DNA of 64,000 nucleotides from Protea cynaroides (lineage: Eukaryota > Streptophyta > Magnoliopsida > Proteales > Proteaceae). The position numbers and the translations under genes were made by a program. Positions 35,755 to 47,850 of the stretch are shown here, piece by piece. The stretch lies in the NCBI GenBank assembly GCA_028583415.1, contig CM053269.1:24295477-24359476 (forward strand), given 5' to 3'. The notes beneath the pieces are model-generated. The model was given only the letters and a program-made list of their open reading frames with translations, did no database searches and was not told the origin of the DNA. Position 1 is the stretch's first letter, and each line of letters starts with the position of its first letter.

Positions 35755-38541
35755 GTAACCCACTACTCCTTACTTTTAAAATGTGATTTTAGTTCTCCAT
35801 CTATTGTCCTTGTAATAAAGCACATGGAGGGAATCTTGTTGGCCAGGATTGCTACTGAAGTTTAAAACCTTTATAGGATGATGTGACGTTCATATAACAT
35901 GGAAAAAGAGTTTCATTTCCTTGGTTGTAACCTTTTATGGTGAGGCAGCTATATTGATGTTAATTTTAATCTGTGGATTAATCACTCTCCTTGGTTCCTA
36001 ACCTTGATAAGATGATCCACCTTTCTAGTATAACATCCGTCTTCCTTAAATGCACTGCTTTTTTTATATGACAGCAACATGATTCATTGCAGGAAATTTT
36101 TTTCTTTCAAAAGTAGATGCTCTCTGATTTAATTCCATTAGCTGCTCATTTGGGTATTAGTGTACCCACAACAGGAAAACAGTTTTACTCATGTTCATTC
36201 ATGAAATCTGTACATGTTGCAGACCTGTTGGGTAGTTTCAGGACCTTCTCTTTTTGGGTCCTGCTTGGAAGTTTTAGGTAAAAAAGCCCTCTTGCAAATA
36301 GGATAGGGATAGAGCTCTAATAGAGGTCCTTTTGTAAGCAACTTCATTGTGGTCTATTAAATAGGGGATTTTCTTATTGACCCCAAGGTGTCAAATTATT
36401 TGATACCTTGTATACTTTTGAGCTATGCATTCAATTTGAAGATCACCTTTCTAACACCCCTTAACATCTGTTTCAGCCCTATGAGCCTTTTATAGTTTCA
36501 TCTCTGAGGGCCATTTTTTGGGGTGTCATGGGATATCTGGTGGCAGTTATACTAGCATGACCAAGGTTAAGTCGTCCTCCTGTAAATGAATTGGCCAATT
36601 CAGGCTGCTGCTGATCCTAATTTCAGGCAATCAAGCTCGGGTTTTTGAGGGGATTTTTTTTGCTGGTTCATCCTGATTCATGGCTTATTCATCCTAATTC
36701 AGACCGGTATTGGATAGGAATCGGCCATGGATATGAAGAATTGCAAAAACATGAAGGCCTACCTCATACAAACCAAGACTACATGGATTGATTAGTGAGG
36801 CGATGAGATTCAGATAGGAAAAAAAAAAGAAAACTGCTTTGTCTTGTTTCCACTGTTTTAAGTGAATTCAATGGTTTCGCTTTCCAGCCTGGAGACCTTT
36901 GAAATTTTGGTGTTCCTGCTGATTTTCTGCAATTTCGATGGGGATTTCTTTCTTTTTTTTTCTTTCTTATTGAACAATATGAGCTGACAATGAAAATCTG
37001 CCCCACTTCAAACAATAAAAAACTATAGTAAAAAAACTGGTTCTGAGTCTAACTGGACAATTTCAAGGAAGGATGGATTTAATGTTGACTTTTGAAAATT
37101 AAGTATGTTTTTCCCTTTATTATACAGTGGGGAAAAGAACAGATGTTAAGTATGAATAGCAATCATATACTTATATACATATGGTGTCAGATCGTAAAAC
37201 CGCATTTTTATGATCTCAAAGAAATCTAGGAGAGCCACATTGCTAATTGGAATGAGTTGGAATTGTTCTATAGGTGCATTCTGTTGTGCATTTAGTTGAA
37301 TTAATTGGACTAGTATTTTTTTTCTCATTGCAGTCTGATCTTCATTTCCAAAGCCATTCGGTGTTGGCACTGCAGGAGGCAGCAGAAGCATACTCTTTCA
37401 AGCATACTCTTCTGGATCTCAGTTGCTGCAGAAGAGCAATGATATGATGACTAGTGATATGATGATTTTTGCGTACTTGGTCCAAAATTATGGGCTACTC
37501 TTACATTTAGACATAAGACGCTTTAATGTAATTGGTTTTATCCACTGCCAAGCTATGTTATTGGTTTTATGTTGATATTTTCCTTTATATGGATGATTTG
37601 GTGAAGAAAGGAGTTTTTGAGTGTATTTTAGTAATTTCGATATCCCTTTGGGGTAAATGATTTATGATTTGGAAGCAGAGGAAGAAGGAGAAGAAGGAAG
37701 TGGTAGCTCCTTTTCTCTCTTGCTGTGTTGTTTCTCTGAAACCAGAAGTGGAGTAGAGTGTGCCTGTTGACCAAGGAGCATACCAGTATGCACAAAGAGA
37801 AGCTTTCTTCCTTCCCACTTAAGGAGTGTGTAAAATTCCAAAAGTAATACAATATCAGAATAAACCTTCTCACCCATATAGAGCAAATATTCATGACATG
37901 CAAACAAATTTAACAGGCAAAACGTCTAGATGATATGCCTATGTAGGTAGTTCGAAGAAGCAATTCAATCTAAATCCTAGGATACATTCTTTACTTTGTA
38001 GGAGCCAAAAGTATAAGAGTCCAAAATATTTGTGACTACCAAGTAGTACGGTAGTACCTTCCTTACAACTCGTAATAACCTGGCTCACATTCTAATATTT
38101 TGGAACCTCTCCATATGCTGATCATACAAATACCCACTTGAAGAATTTAAAGGCCAGGAACCAAGTTCCCCATCATATGCTTGGACTGAGAGAAGAAGCT
38201 GAAGTCAAATCAACCAGGACAGATTGATAATGCACAGAAGTAGAACTCAGTGGCAACTACTGTTAAAAATATAGAACAACTTCCTTAAGACCGTAGAGAG
38301 TCAAGTTGATTGGCCAGCCATGCAATTAAGCTCACAAGTTTAACATGCAAAAAAATTAAGAACGGGAATAGATAAAAAAAAGGGGATAATTTCATCAATA
38401 CAATCCCATACAATTTCATCTTTGATTTGGAAAACATTATAAAATATAAAACAACTAATATTACCAAGTACACAACTAATCTGGTTCCTAATCCAATTGA
38501 AATAACAGTAAATATAAAACAAAGTGAAAAACAAATCCCAT
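35755..38541. other. MULE interior between convergent genes
   Basis: It holds the remaining 3' part of the transposase gene and noncoding sequence. A 28-bp piece of the last recognised exon (ATGGAGGGAATCTTG onward) recurs at about 35824. No other gene is supported; the short ORFs lack motifs and recur unchanged only because of the assembly duplication. Confidence 0.5.
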
Positions 38542-39152
38542 TTAGGGTTTCTTTAAGTCTAGTTTTTCAATTGCATCAAGGAGTTCTTCATACATCCCAG
38601 TTCGAACTCCATAACCTCTAATTACTCCTCTCAGATATCCTTTTAAATATTCTGATGAAGGAGGTGAAACAGTTGCCGTATCGGACGTTGTACACTGAGA
38701 GGGTTGACCTATCTCCTCAGTTGGCATGTTGATCACCGAACCCTGAGAGCTTTCCCCGGTCTCTTGATTAGATATGATCTCTCCTCTCTCCTCTATCCAT
38801 TCAAACATCCCACACCCACGATTGTCAGGCTGCAATGCAATTAAACACAATAGTGAAAAACAATGTATACTATGAAAAATTTCATTCAAATCACAAATAC
38901 TTTAAGTGTCAAGATCATACTCCTGTGGATTGTGGGCAACACCAAAATGGTCGTCCTATGTTGGTGATAGTTTTTGCTGTTCTCACTTTACACTGGCCTC
39001 TTCCGCACTTACATAACTTATACTGCTCCTCCCATATTAAAAAAATTGCAATTATGTTGCTGGCATTTGTAGTATTTTCTGCCAATATTTTTGCCTTGAG
39101 TAGTTGTGAGTGTGGCGCAAGGGGCACCACACTTTTCACATTTCGGAGCCAT
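38542..39152 (-). pseudogene. Double GRF-type zinc-finger protein of the MULE (second gene)
   Basis: Two exons on minus, 39152-38921 and 38829-38542, with a 91-nt GT/AG intron, give about 172 residues. The first finger is CEKCGAPC...KNIGRKYYKC...C. The second is CKCGRGQC...TNIGRPFWCC before the intron and CGMFEWIEE after it. Spacing fits the zf-GRF fold, which binds single-stranded nucleic acid in other proteins. A serine/threonine-rich middle and an acidic-helix C-terminus (YEELLDAIEKLDLKK) follow. One extra T in a run of seven (about 39043-39049) shifts frame between fingers, and removing it makes the exon a whole number of codons. A 5' UTR intron from 39913 to 39166 is likely. The function in transposition is unknown. 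Confidence 0.7.
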
Positions 39153-39495
39153 CACGTAAAGGAAACTACAAGGAAAGAGAGATAAAGTTCGAAAAAAAAA
39201 AAACCATGATACACCCATTATGTACACATTCAAGAACTGCTATACAAACAAAACAAACAGCAGAGCACTCAGTTACGTACACAGTGAACAATTGTTCCAA
39301 GCTTGGTCTTGGTGACACAGTGAACAGTTTAACTTGAGTCAATTATTTTTAAAAATAAGGGCAGCGGTGAGGGGGAGAATTACTACTACATACTCTTCCC
39401 TCTCACGGTTCTCCTTCTCTCTCTCCCTCTCATGGTACGGGTTCCACTCTTCTTTTCTTACTGGGTATTCTTTGATTATAGATTGTTACAGGTAC

Positions 39496-40172
39496 AATTG
39501 CATGAACACCACCATACTACTACTAATACTCTTAATCTTTAACTATCAAATGTCAAACACGGTTATGAGTTAAGAGTTTTCCAACACTAAAGAGATTTCT
39601 CTTTTCAGTAATATATCCCACAAGTAACAATAAAAATCGTCTTACAATCCCACAAGTAACAATAACCAGAAACAAAACGAAACCCTAACCCTATCATATC
39701 AAAATACCTAAACTCACCAATGCACAATTTGGGCGTGGCCGCACAAGATATCCCTAATACCTAAATACCAAAATACCAAACTCACCAATGCACAATACAT
39801 TGCAACAATTTCAGAAACAAAGCTTAGGGAAATAAATGGAGTTTTCACAACCCTAAAGACGAAACTTATGAGAGAGAGAGAGGAGAGACAGAGAAAAATA
39901 ACCCTAGTCATACCTGGAATGAAGCTTTCTGGTTGTGGATCTGGACTCACAGCTTCGACTTCAAACCAACAGCTTTCAAAAAGGGGAGATGAAGATGAAG
40001 AAAATCAAAAAAGTCCTTTTTCCAGCGGCTGTGACAAATGGGAAAGGGGAGATGAAGATGAAGAAAATCAAAAAAGTCCTCCTTTTTCCAGCGGCAGTGA
40101 CAAAGGGGAAACGAAGATGAAGAAGGAAGATGAAGAATGAAGACGAAGAAGTTAGATGAAGAAGGAAGATGA
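39496..40172 (-). repeat. MULE right TIR, contig 1 copy (cut by gap)
   Basis: Inverse of the left TIR from its inner edge outward. It includes the mirrored splice donor at 39914/39913 and is truncated by the assembly gap. Confidence 0.85.
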
Positions 40173-40672
40173 NNNNNNNNNNNNNNNNNNNNNNNNNNNN
40201 NNNNNNNNNNNNNNNNNNNNNNNNNNNNNNNNNNNNNNNNNNNNNNNNNNNNNNNNNNNNNNNNNNNNNNNNNNNNNNNNNNNNNNNNNNNNNNNNNNNN
40301 NNNNNNNNNNNNNNNNNNNNNNNNNNNNNNNNNNNNNNNNNNNNNNNNNNNNNNNNNNNNNNNNNNNNNNNNNNNNNNNNNNNNNNNNNNNNNNNNNNNN
40401 NNNNNNNNNNNNNNNNNNNNNNNNNNNNNNNNNNNNNNNNNNNNNNNNNNNNNNNNNNNNNNNNNNNNNNNNNNNNNNNNNNNNNNNNNNNNNNNNNNNN
40501 NNNNNNNNNNNNNNNNNNNNNNNNNNNNNNNNNNNNNNNNNNNNNNNNNNNNNNNNNNNNNNNNNNNNNNNNNNNNNNNNNNNNNNNNNNNNNNNNNNNN
40601 NNNNNNNNNNNNNNNNNNNNNNNNNNNNNNNNNNNNNNNNNNNNNNNNNNNNNNNNNNNNNNNNNNNNNNNN
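40173..40672. other. Assembly gap of exactly 500 N
   Basis: The round length is a placeholder convention. ORFs drawn across it are meaningless. Confidence 0.99.
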
Positions 40673-43600
40673 AATTTGAAGATCACCTTTCTAACACCCC
40701 TTAACATTTGTTTCCAGCCCTATGAGCCTTTTATAGTTTCATCTCTGAGGGCCATTTTTTGGGGTGTCATGGGATATCTGGTGGCAGTTATACTAGCATG
40801 ACCAAGGTTAAGTCGTCCTCCTGTAAATGAATTGGCCAATTCAGGCTGCTGCTGATCCTAATTTCAGGCAATCAAGCTCGGGTTTTTGAGGGGATTTTTT
40901 TTGCTGGTTCATCCTGATTCATGGCTTATTCATCCTAATTCAGACCGGTATCGGATAGGAATCGGCCATGGATATGAAGAATTGCAAAAACATGAAGGCC
41001 TACCTCATACAAACCAAGACTACATGGATTGATTAGTGAGGCGATGAGATTCAGATAGGAAAAAAAAAAAGAAAACTGCTTTGTCTTGTTTCCACTGTTT
41101 TTAAGTGAATTCAATGCTTTCGCTTTCCAGCCTGGAGACCTTTGAAATTTTGGTGTTCCTGCTGATTTTCTGCAATTTCGATGGGGATTTCTTTCTTTTT
41201 TTTTCTTTCTTATTGAACAATATGAGCTGACAATGAAAATCTGCCCCACTTCAAACAATAAAAAACTATAGTAAAAAAACTGGTTCTGAGTCTAACTGGA
41301 CAATTTCAAGGAAGGATGGATTTAATGTTGACTTTTGAAAATTAAGTATGTTTTTCCCTTTATTATACAGTGGGGAAAAGAACAGATGTTAAGTATGAAT
41401 AGCAATCATATACTTATATACATATGGTGTCAGATCGTAAAACCGCATTTTTATGATCTCAAAGAAATCTAGGAGAGCCACATTGCTAATTGGAATGAGT
41501 TGGAATTGTTCTATAGGTGCATTCTGTTGTGCATTTAGTTGAATTAATTGGACTAGTATTTTTTTCTCATTGCAGTCTGATCTTCATTTCCAAAGCCATT
41601 CGGTGTTGGCACTGCAGGAGGCAGCAGAAGCATACTCTTTCAAGCATACTCTTCTGGATCTCAGTTGCTGCAGAAGAGCTGCAGAAGAGCAATGATATGA
41701 TGACTAGTGATATGATGATTTTTGCGTACTTGGTCCAAAATTATGGGCTACTCTTACATTTAGACATAAGACGCTTTAATGTAATTGGTTTTATCCACTG
41801 CCAAGCTATGTAATTGGTTTTATGTTGATATTTTCCTTTATATGGATGATTTGGTGAAGAAAGGAGTTTTTGAGTGTATTTTAGTAATTTCGATATCCCT
41901 TTGGGGTAAATGATTTATGATTTGGAAGCAGAGGAAGAAGGAGAAGAAGGAAGTGGTAGCTCCTTTTCTCTCTTGCTGTGTTGTTTCTCTGAAACCAGAA
42001 GTGGAGTAGAGTGTGCCTGTTGACCAAGGAGCATACCAGTATGCACAAAGAGAAGCTTTCTTCCTTCCCACTTAAGGAGTGTGTAAAATTCCAAAAGTAA
42101 TACAATATCAGAATAAACCTTCTCACCCATATAGAGCAAATATTCATGACATGCAAACAAATTTAACAGGCAAAACGTCTAGATGATATGCCTATGTAGG
42201 TAGTTCGAAGAAGCAATTCAATCTAAATCCTAGGATACATTCTTTACTTTGTAGGAGCCCAAAGTATAAGAGTCCAAAATATTTGTGACTACCAAGTAGT
42301 ACGGTAGTACCTTCCTTACAACTCGTAATAACCTGGCTCACATTCTAATATTTTGGAACCTCTCCATATGCTGATCATACAAATACCCACTTGAAGAATT
42401 TAAAGGCCAGGAACCAAGTTCCCCATCATATGCTTGGACTGAGAGAAGAAGCTGAAGTCAAATCAACCAGGACAGATTGATAATGCACAGAAGTAGAACT
42501 CAGTGGCAACTACTGTTAAAAATATAGAACAACTTCCTTAAGACCGTAGAGAGTCAAGTTGATTGGCCAGCCATGCAATTAAGCTCACAAGTTTAACATG
42601 CAAAAAAATTAAGAACAGAATAGATAAAAAAAAAAAGGGGATAATTTCATCAATACAATCCCATACAATTTCATCTTTGATTTGGAAAACATTATAAAAT
42701 ATAAAACAACTAATATTACCAAGTACACAACTAATCTGGTTCCTAATCCAATTGAAATAACAGTAAATATAAAACAAAGTGAAAAACAAATCCCATTTAG
42801 GGTTTCTTTAAGTCTAGTTTTTCAATTGCATCAAGGAGTTCTTCATACATCCCAGTTCGAACTCCATAACCTCTAATTACTCCTCTCAGATATCCTTTTA
42901 AATATTCTGATGAAGGAGGTGAAACAGTTGCCGTATCGGACGTTGTACACTGAGAGGGTTGACCTATCTCCTCAGTTGGCATGTTGATCACCGAACCCTG
43001 AGAGCTTTCCCCGGTCTCTTGATTAGATATGATCTCTCCTCTCTCCTCTATCCATTCAAACATCCCACACCCACGATTGTCAGGCTGCAATGCAATTAAA
43101 CACAATAGTGAAAAACAATGTATACTATGAAAAATTTCATTCAAATCACAAATACTTTAAGTGTCAAGATCATACTGGCATTTGTAGTATTTTCTGCCAA
43201 TATTTTTGCCTTGAGTAGTTGTGAGTGTGGCGCAAGGGGCACCACACTTTTCACATTTCGGAGCCATCACGTAAAGGAAACTACAAGGAAAGAGAGATAA
43301 AGTTCGAAAAAAAAAAAAAACCATGATACACCCATTATGTACACATTCAAGAACTGCTATACAAACAAAACAAACAGCAGAGCACTCAATTACGTACACA
43401 GTGAACAATTGTTCCAAGCTTGGTCTTGGTGACACAGTGAACAGTTTAACTTGAGTCAATTATTTTTAAAAATAAGGGCAGCGGTGAGGGGGAGAATTAC
43501 TACTACATACTCTTCCCTCTCACGGTTCTCCTTCTCTCTCTCCCTCTCATGGTACGGGTTCCACTCTTCTTTTCTTACTGGGTATTCTTTGATTATAGAT

Positions 43601-44294
43601 TGTTACAGGTACAATTGCATGAACACCACCATACTACTACTAATACTCTTAATCTTTAACTATCAAATGTCAAACACGGTTATGAGTTAAGAGTTTTCCA
43701 ACACTAAAGAGATTTCTCTTTTCAGTAATATATCCCACAAGTAACAATAAAAATCGTCTTACAATCCCACAAGTAACAATAACCAGAAACAAAACGAAAC
43801 CCTAACCCTATCATATCAAAATACCTAAACTCACCAATGCACAATTTGGGCGTGGCCGCACAAGATATCCCTAATACCTAAATACCAAAATACCAAACTC
43901 ACCAATGCACAATACATTGCAACAATTTCAGAAACAAAGCTTAGGGAAATAAATGGAGTTTTCACAACCCTAAAGACGAAACTTATGAGAGAGAGAGAGG
44001 AGAGACAGAGAAAAATAACCCTAGTCATACCTGGAATGAAGCTTTCTGGTTGTGGATCTGGACTCACAGCTTCGACTTCAAACCAACAGCTTTCAAAAAG
44101 GGGAGATGAAGATGAAGAAAATCAAAAAAGTCCTCCTTTTTCCAGCGGCTGTGACAAATGGGAAAGGGGAGATGAAGATGAAGAAAATCAAAAAAGTCCT
44201 CCTTTTTCCAGCGGCAGTGACAAAGGGGAAACGAAGATGAAGAAGGAAGATGAAGAATGAAGACGAAGAAGTTAGATGAAGAAGGAAGATGAAG
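40673..44294. repeat. Duplicated segment, contig 2 copy
   Basis: The same sequence as 36433-40172, with single-base differences, homopolymer changes and one 140-bp deletion relative to contig 1 (38922-39061). Confidence 0.8.
42797..43267 (-). pseudogene. GRF zinc-finger gene, contig 2 allele with deletion
   Basis: It has the same start (ATG at 43267, MAPKCEKCGAPC) and the same last exon as the contig 1 copy. A 140-bp deletion removes the end of the first finger, the whole first half of the second and the splice donor side, so the frame ends soon after KYYKCQ. The deletion junction has a 2-bp CT microhomology. It is probably a nonfunctional allele or a diverged copy. Confidence 0.7.
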
Positions 44295-44727
44295 AAGGAA
44301 GATGAAGAAGCTCTGTGGATTTCTCTCTTCTGTTCTCCGACTTCGCTCTAAAACTCAAAAAGAGGGGTGAGGGTCGATATTGATTTTCAGTGGCGAAGTG
44401 GATGAAGAAGGAAGATGAAGAAGTTGCAGAGGCTCCATCTCTCTTCGCCCCCGCATCTCTCTTCGCCCCTGCTTCAGTGTCCCAGCCGCTTCACATGGTG
44501 TCCAAGCTGAAGATCGCGGGAAGAGATTGACGATTTCAAAGAGGGGTGAGGTTTGGTTTGATTTGAAGATTTCAATCTAACCTAATCTTTCAGTGTTGCA
44601 ATGTGTAGGAAATCATTTGTTTGAAGATTTGATCGTGACCGTGGGATTCAATTTATCCACATGTCACGATTTAAAGGAACGTTGCCATCGTCCTCCCATA
44701 ATAACTGGGAGGAGACGATGCGGACTC
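43622..44727 (-). repeat. MULE right terminal inverted repeat
   Basis: Complete inverse of 31837-32951, ending GATGCGGACTC next to the 10-bp target duplication. Confidence 0.9.
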
Positions 44728-45333
44728 ATGGTGGGGGTGGGTACTGGGTAGTTTTCCACTGTCCCTGATTCAAAGTCCGAAACCCTATGAGGTTATTGGA
44801 GGCGTCGGCAGGGGCTTCAGGGTGCTCCCTCCTCGTGGTTTGTGACAATCTCCCTCCGTCCTCCCGAGGTTGGTGAAGAGCTTACCCTCCGTCTCATGAT
44901 TCGCTCAGCCACTCAGTTGGGCTTTCGCAATATTTTGTGTTAGTTGGACTGCCTCTCTCTCGAGTGTTGTCTCAGCAGTATCTGCTGTCTCTCATCCTTC
45001 ACTGGAAACCATCTCTGTGGAATTTGTGTGCCCACCATATTGCCAAATGGCCTTTCTTTTTTCTTTTTTTTTTCCCTTTCCAGGGACTTTGCCTGGTTGC
45101 CTTTCCAGCAGATCGCATTTTTTCCGCCAATGCACAAATAATATTCCTGGTTTTTGGTTGTCAAGAAAAAAAAATGATCTCTGCTTAGATTAGAGGTATA
45201 AATTCGGTTCAAGATTATTATTAGAAACAACCATTATCGAATTGATTAATAATTAGTTTTTATTTGTCAAATCAAAACCAATTGGATTAATAGCTGGTTT
45301 CGATTAATTGGTTCATAAATGGTTTCTTACACG
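44728..45333. other. Spacer without supported features
   Basis: This contains the right target duplication and mixed noncoding sequence. The short ORFs at 44937-45230 overlap on both strands and have no motif. Confidence 0.4.
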
Positions 45334-46222
45334 CAAGGATGTCAAAAAGGTATCGATTCCGTCTGCCAAACTGATACCGAACCGTTTATATTAAAATCAA
45401 TACTGGGCCACTTTTTACCAAAACCGATATACTATTTACTAACGGTACGGTAATGGTTATAAAAATCATACCGTTTATATAATCGGTATGATACAATATT
45501 ATACCCGATTTACTGCCAGTATCAGACCGACTACATACCGACCAATACCATTTAAAATGCTACTTAAGTACTTCATGTCTTTAACTGTTAACTTGTTAAC
45601 CTTAAGATCTAATGGCTAAATCCCTAAGGCTAATATGTTAATACTTAAACTTAATGGTGTAATACCCTTAACCCTTAACAGCTTAACCATTTAATCCTAT
45701 CCCTAATCCCTAATCCCCAATCCCTTATCCCTATCACATTCTCTTCCTCTACTTCAATCCTTCTTGCCAAATGCACTTCCGACTTCACGTATTCAATCTC
45801 CACAGTTCGTCAAGCTTCAAGTGCAGAAACCCATGGTTTTAGTTTCCACAGTTCCTTGTATTGATGAATGTTTCAATTTAATGGCTTTCTTTTGGGTTTA
45901 GATTTGTTTATTTTCAAACCGACCCATGCAATTGATACAAAATCATTTAAATTGTTTAATGGCAAACCAAATTTTTTAATGTTAAACTGAACCGTTAAGA
46001 AACTAATTAAAGAACTGATATTCTAAACCGTTGGCAATACCGCAATCCAAACCATTTGAACCGTTTATATAAAACACTATTTACGTACCAATTAGCTACC
46101 AGTTATGGTAAGCAGTTTCATACTATGTACCTAAATGGTACAATAATGGTATTTCTTTATTATGTACCATGTCAAACCAATACCATACCGATTTACTGAA
46201 ACTGTCCCATTTAACAACCTTA
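45334..46222. mobile_element. hAT-type MITE (889 bp)
   Basis: Ends CAAGGATGTCAAA and TTTAACAACCTTA are imperfect inverted repeats (10 of 13). Flanks cttacacg (45326-45333) and cttacatg (46223-46230) match at 7 of 8. Degenerate ACCGTTTATAT/ATACCGA words fill both subterminal regions. Noncoding. Confidence 0.75.
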
Positions 46223-46741
46223 CTTACATGATTCATTGACAAGGAGCAAATATTCTAAGACCGCAACACATCAAAAAGAAAGCTTCAAACATTAAATAAT
46301 AAAATAAAAATATCATGTCACATGGACATGATAAGTTACTTAAAAAAAAAAAAAAAAGAGGAAAAAAGACCTTAGTTATGCCATAACATATACAAAGACC
46401 TTATGATAAGCCATAGGATATTAATATTGTATACTGCATAAAAAATATCACAACTACTATAATGTCATATATTTTAATTTCTTCCTTCAATGTGACATTT
46501 GATAATATATTATACTTATTATAATATAATAATAATATACTAATACTACTAACAACTGAGGTAATTGATTTTTAACTATATTATCTCTAGGCATAGCTTA
46601 CTTTCTGTTCCCCACCCTAGTTGTAAAGGCATATGTAATGCCATTTTCTAATTAGTTTTACTCGGTTTTTCTATCGGTCAAGGTCCACAACTGACAGCTT
46701 TCGTTGGCCTGCAGGGAGTCGTTTCAACACTTCAATCCGTT
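46223..46741. other. AT-rich spacer without supported features
   Basis: Low-complexity AT-rich sequence; nothing recognisable. Confidence 0.4.
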
Positions 46742-47850
46742 TAGATCCCAGTTATGTTTGATAAGCATTCTTGAATGCCTTGCTATTTTAGAGCACATTC
46801 TAAGATGGTAAAAACAATGTTTGTTTATTCTGATTTTTGGATCATGGAATGCATTTGAAAATTCATCTCATTTTGAAACAAGCTCTTTAGGTCATTTTGC
46901 ATGCCGAGCCCAAAATGGAAATGTCTCGCCTTTTAACACATTCTCATTCTATATCAGAATGCATCCCAAATGCAGCCTTAATATAAGTTCCGAAATGATG
47001 TTCTGGTGGTCCATGTCAAAAATTGATTTGAAAGAACTTCCCTCGTTTTAAATTTGTTGGGTACTAATCGTTGCTTCATCCAGTAACTAGTTGCCTAATG
47101 GGAAGTTAGACAGATGCAATTAGGTCAATGGAGACAAGGGTATATCATGAATTATTTACCAAAATCAAACAGGGTCATTTCAACTGGAATTGATAAATCG
47201 ATTACTAATTGATTCGATCTTCTTTTAAAAAATGGAATTGAAAATTTTTATTTACTGCTGTTCAATTTTAACCGACAAACTGGCATTTTAAACCTATTAA
47301 AACCATTAGACCCTTGAACAAATTATACATATTAAACCCATTTTTCTACAATTAATAAACAACCTATTATACATATTACCTATACCCTTTATTCAAAATT
47401 AGGTTTTTTCTTACTTTTCTTCCCCTTAGACGACTTCGTTAAGCTTGAGACTGAGAGTTGATTGTGGAGAAGCCGAGAGGGAGATTGGGATAGATTAGCT
47501 GAGAGAGAGTTTTATTTGGCTTCTCTCGAATCTCTACTTTGCCCAACCCAAACCTTTATATGTGTTCTCATAAATCTAGATGTTGGATGCTGGTTATACC
47601 CAAACTATTCCTAGATGCCTTTCTAACCCGCCAAGCGAAGTCCAAGGTAAACAAAATGCTCATCACCTGAGATTTTTTTTCTTTTTTTTCTTTTTTTTTA
47701 ATTTTTATTATTTTGAGTTCCAGCCTACAAAACACTTGGCATGTTACTGGAGCCATAGACCTACGTAGCGTATGTGGCCTTGGATAATATAGAAATAAAT
47801 TATTCCAAGTGTGGAGCTTTTGGAGGGGCAAAAAAAATGTTTATTTAATT
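46742..47850. repeat. Dispersed repeat, copy B (no foldback)
   Basis: Collinear with 16738-18110. At the position where copy A carries foldback 2 it runs straight through (CTACGTAGCGTATG, about 47761-47774), giving an empty site. Confidence 0.7.

Larger units (their letters stand above)
36433..40172. repeat. Duplicated segment, contig 1 copy
   Basis: Collinear and nearly identical with 40673-44294. It ends exactly at the N gap, while its partner begins exactly after it. This geometry points to overlapping contigs or haplotypes rather than biology. Confidence 0.8.
31837..44727. mobile_element. Mutator-like element with long TIRs and two convergent genes
   Basis: The ends GAGTCCGCATCGTCTCC and its inverse are flanked by identical 10-bp sequences atggtggggg (31827-31836 and 44728-44737), fitting a Mutator target duplication. 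TIRs extend about 1.1 kb (31837-32951 and 43622-44727). The left TIR drives a FAR1/MULE transposase on plus; the right TIR drives a GRF zinc-finger gene on minus. The apparent 12.9-kb span is inflated by a 500-N gap and a duplicated 3.7-kb segment; the true element is probably near 8.7 kb. Arrangement parallels maize MuDR (mudrA/mudrB), but the second gene is of a different kind. Confidence 0.88.

Noticed and set aside
39976..40801. ORFs spanning the gap
   Set aside because: They consist mostly of unknown residues from N and have no support.
36433..44294. Real tandem segmental duplication of the MULE interior
   Set aside because: Its edges coincide exactly with the two sides of a 500-N placeholder, which favours unmerged contigs.
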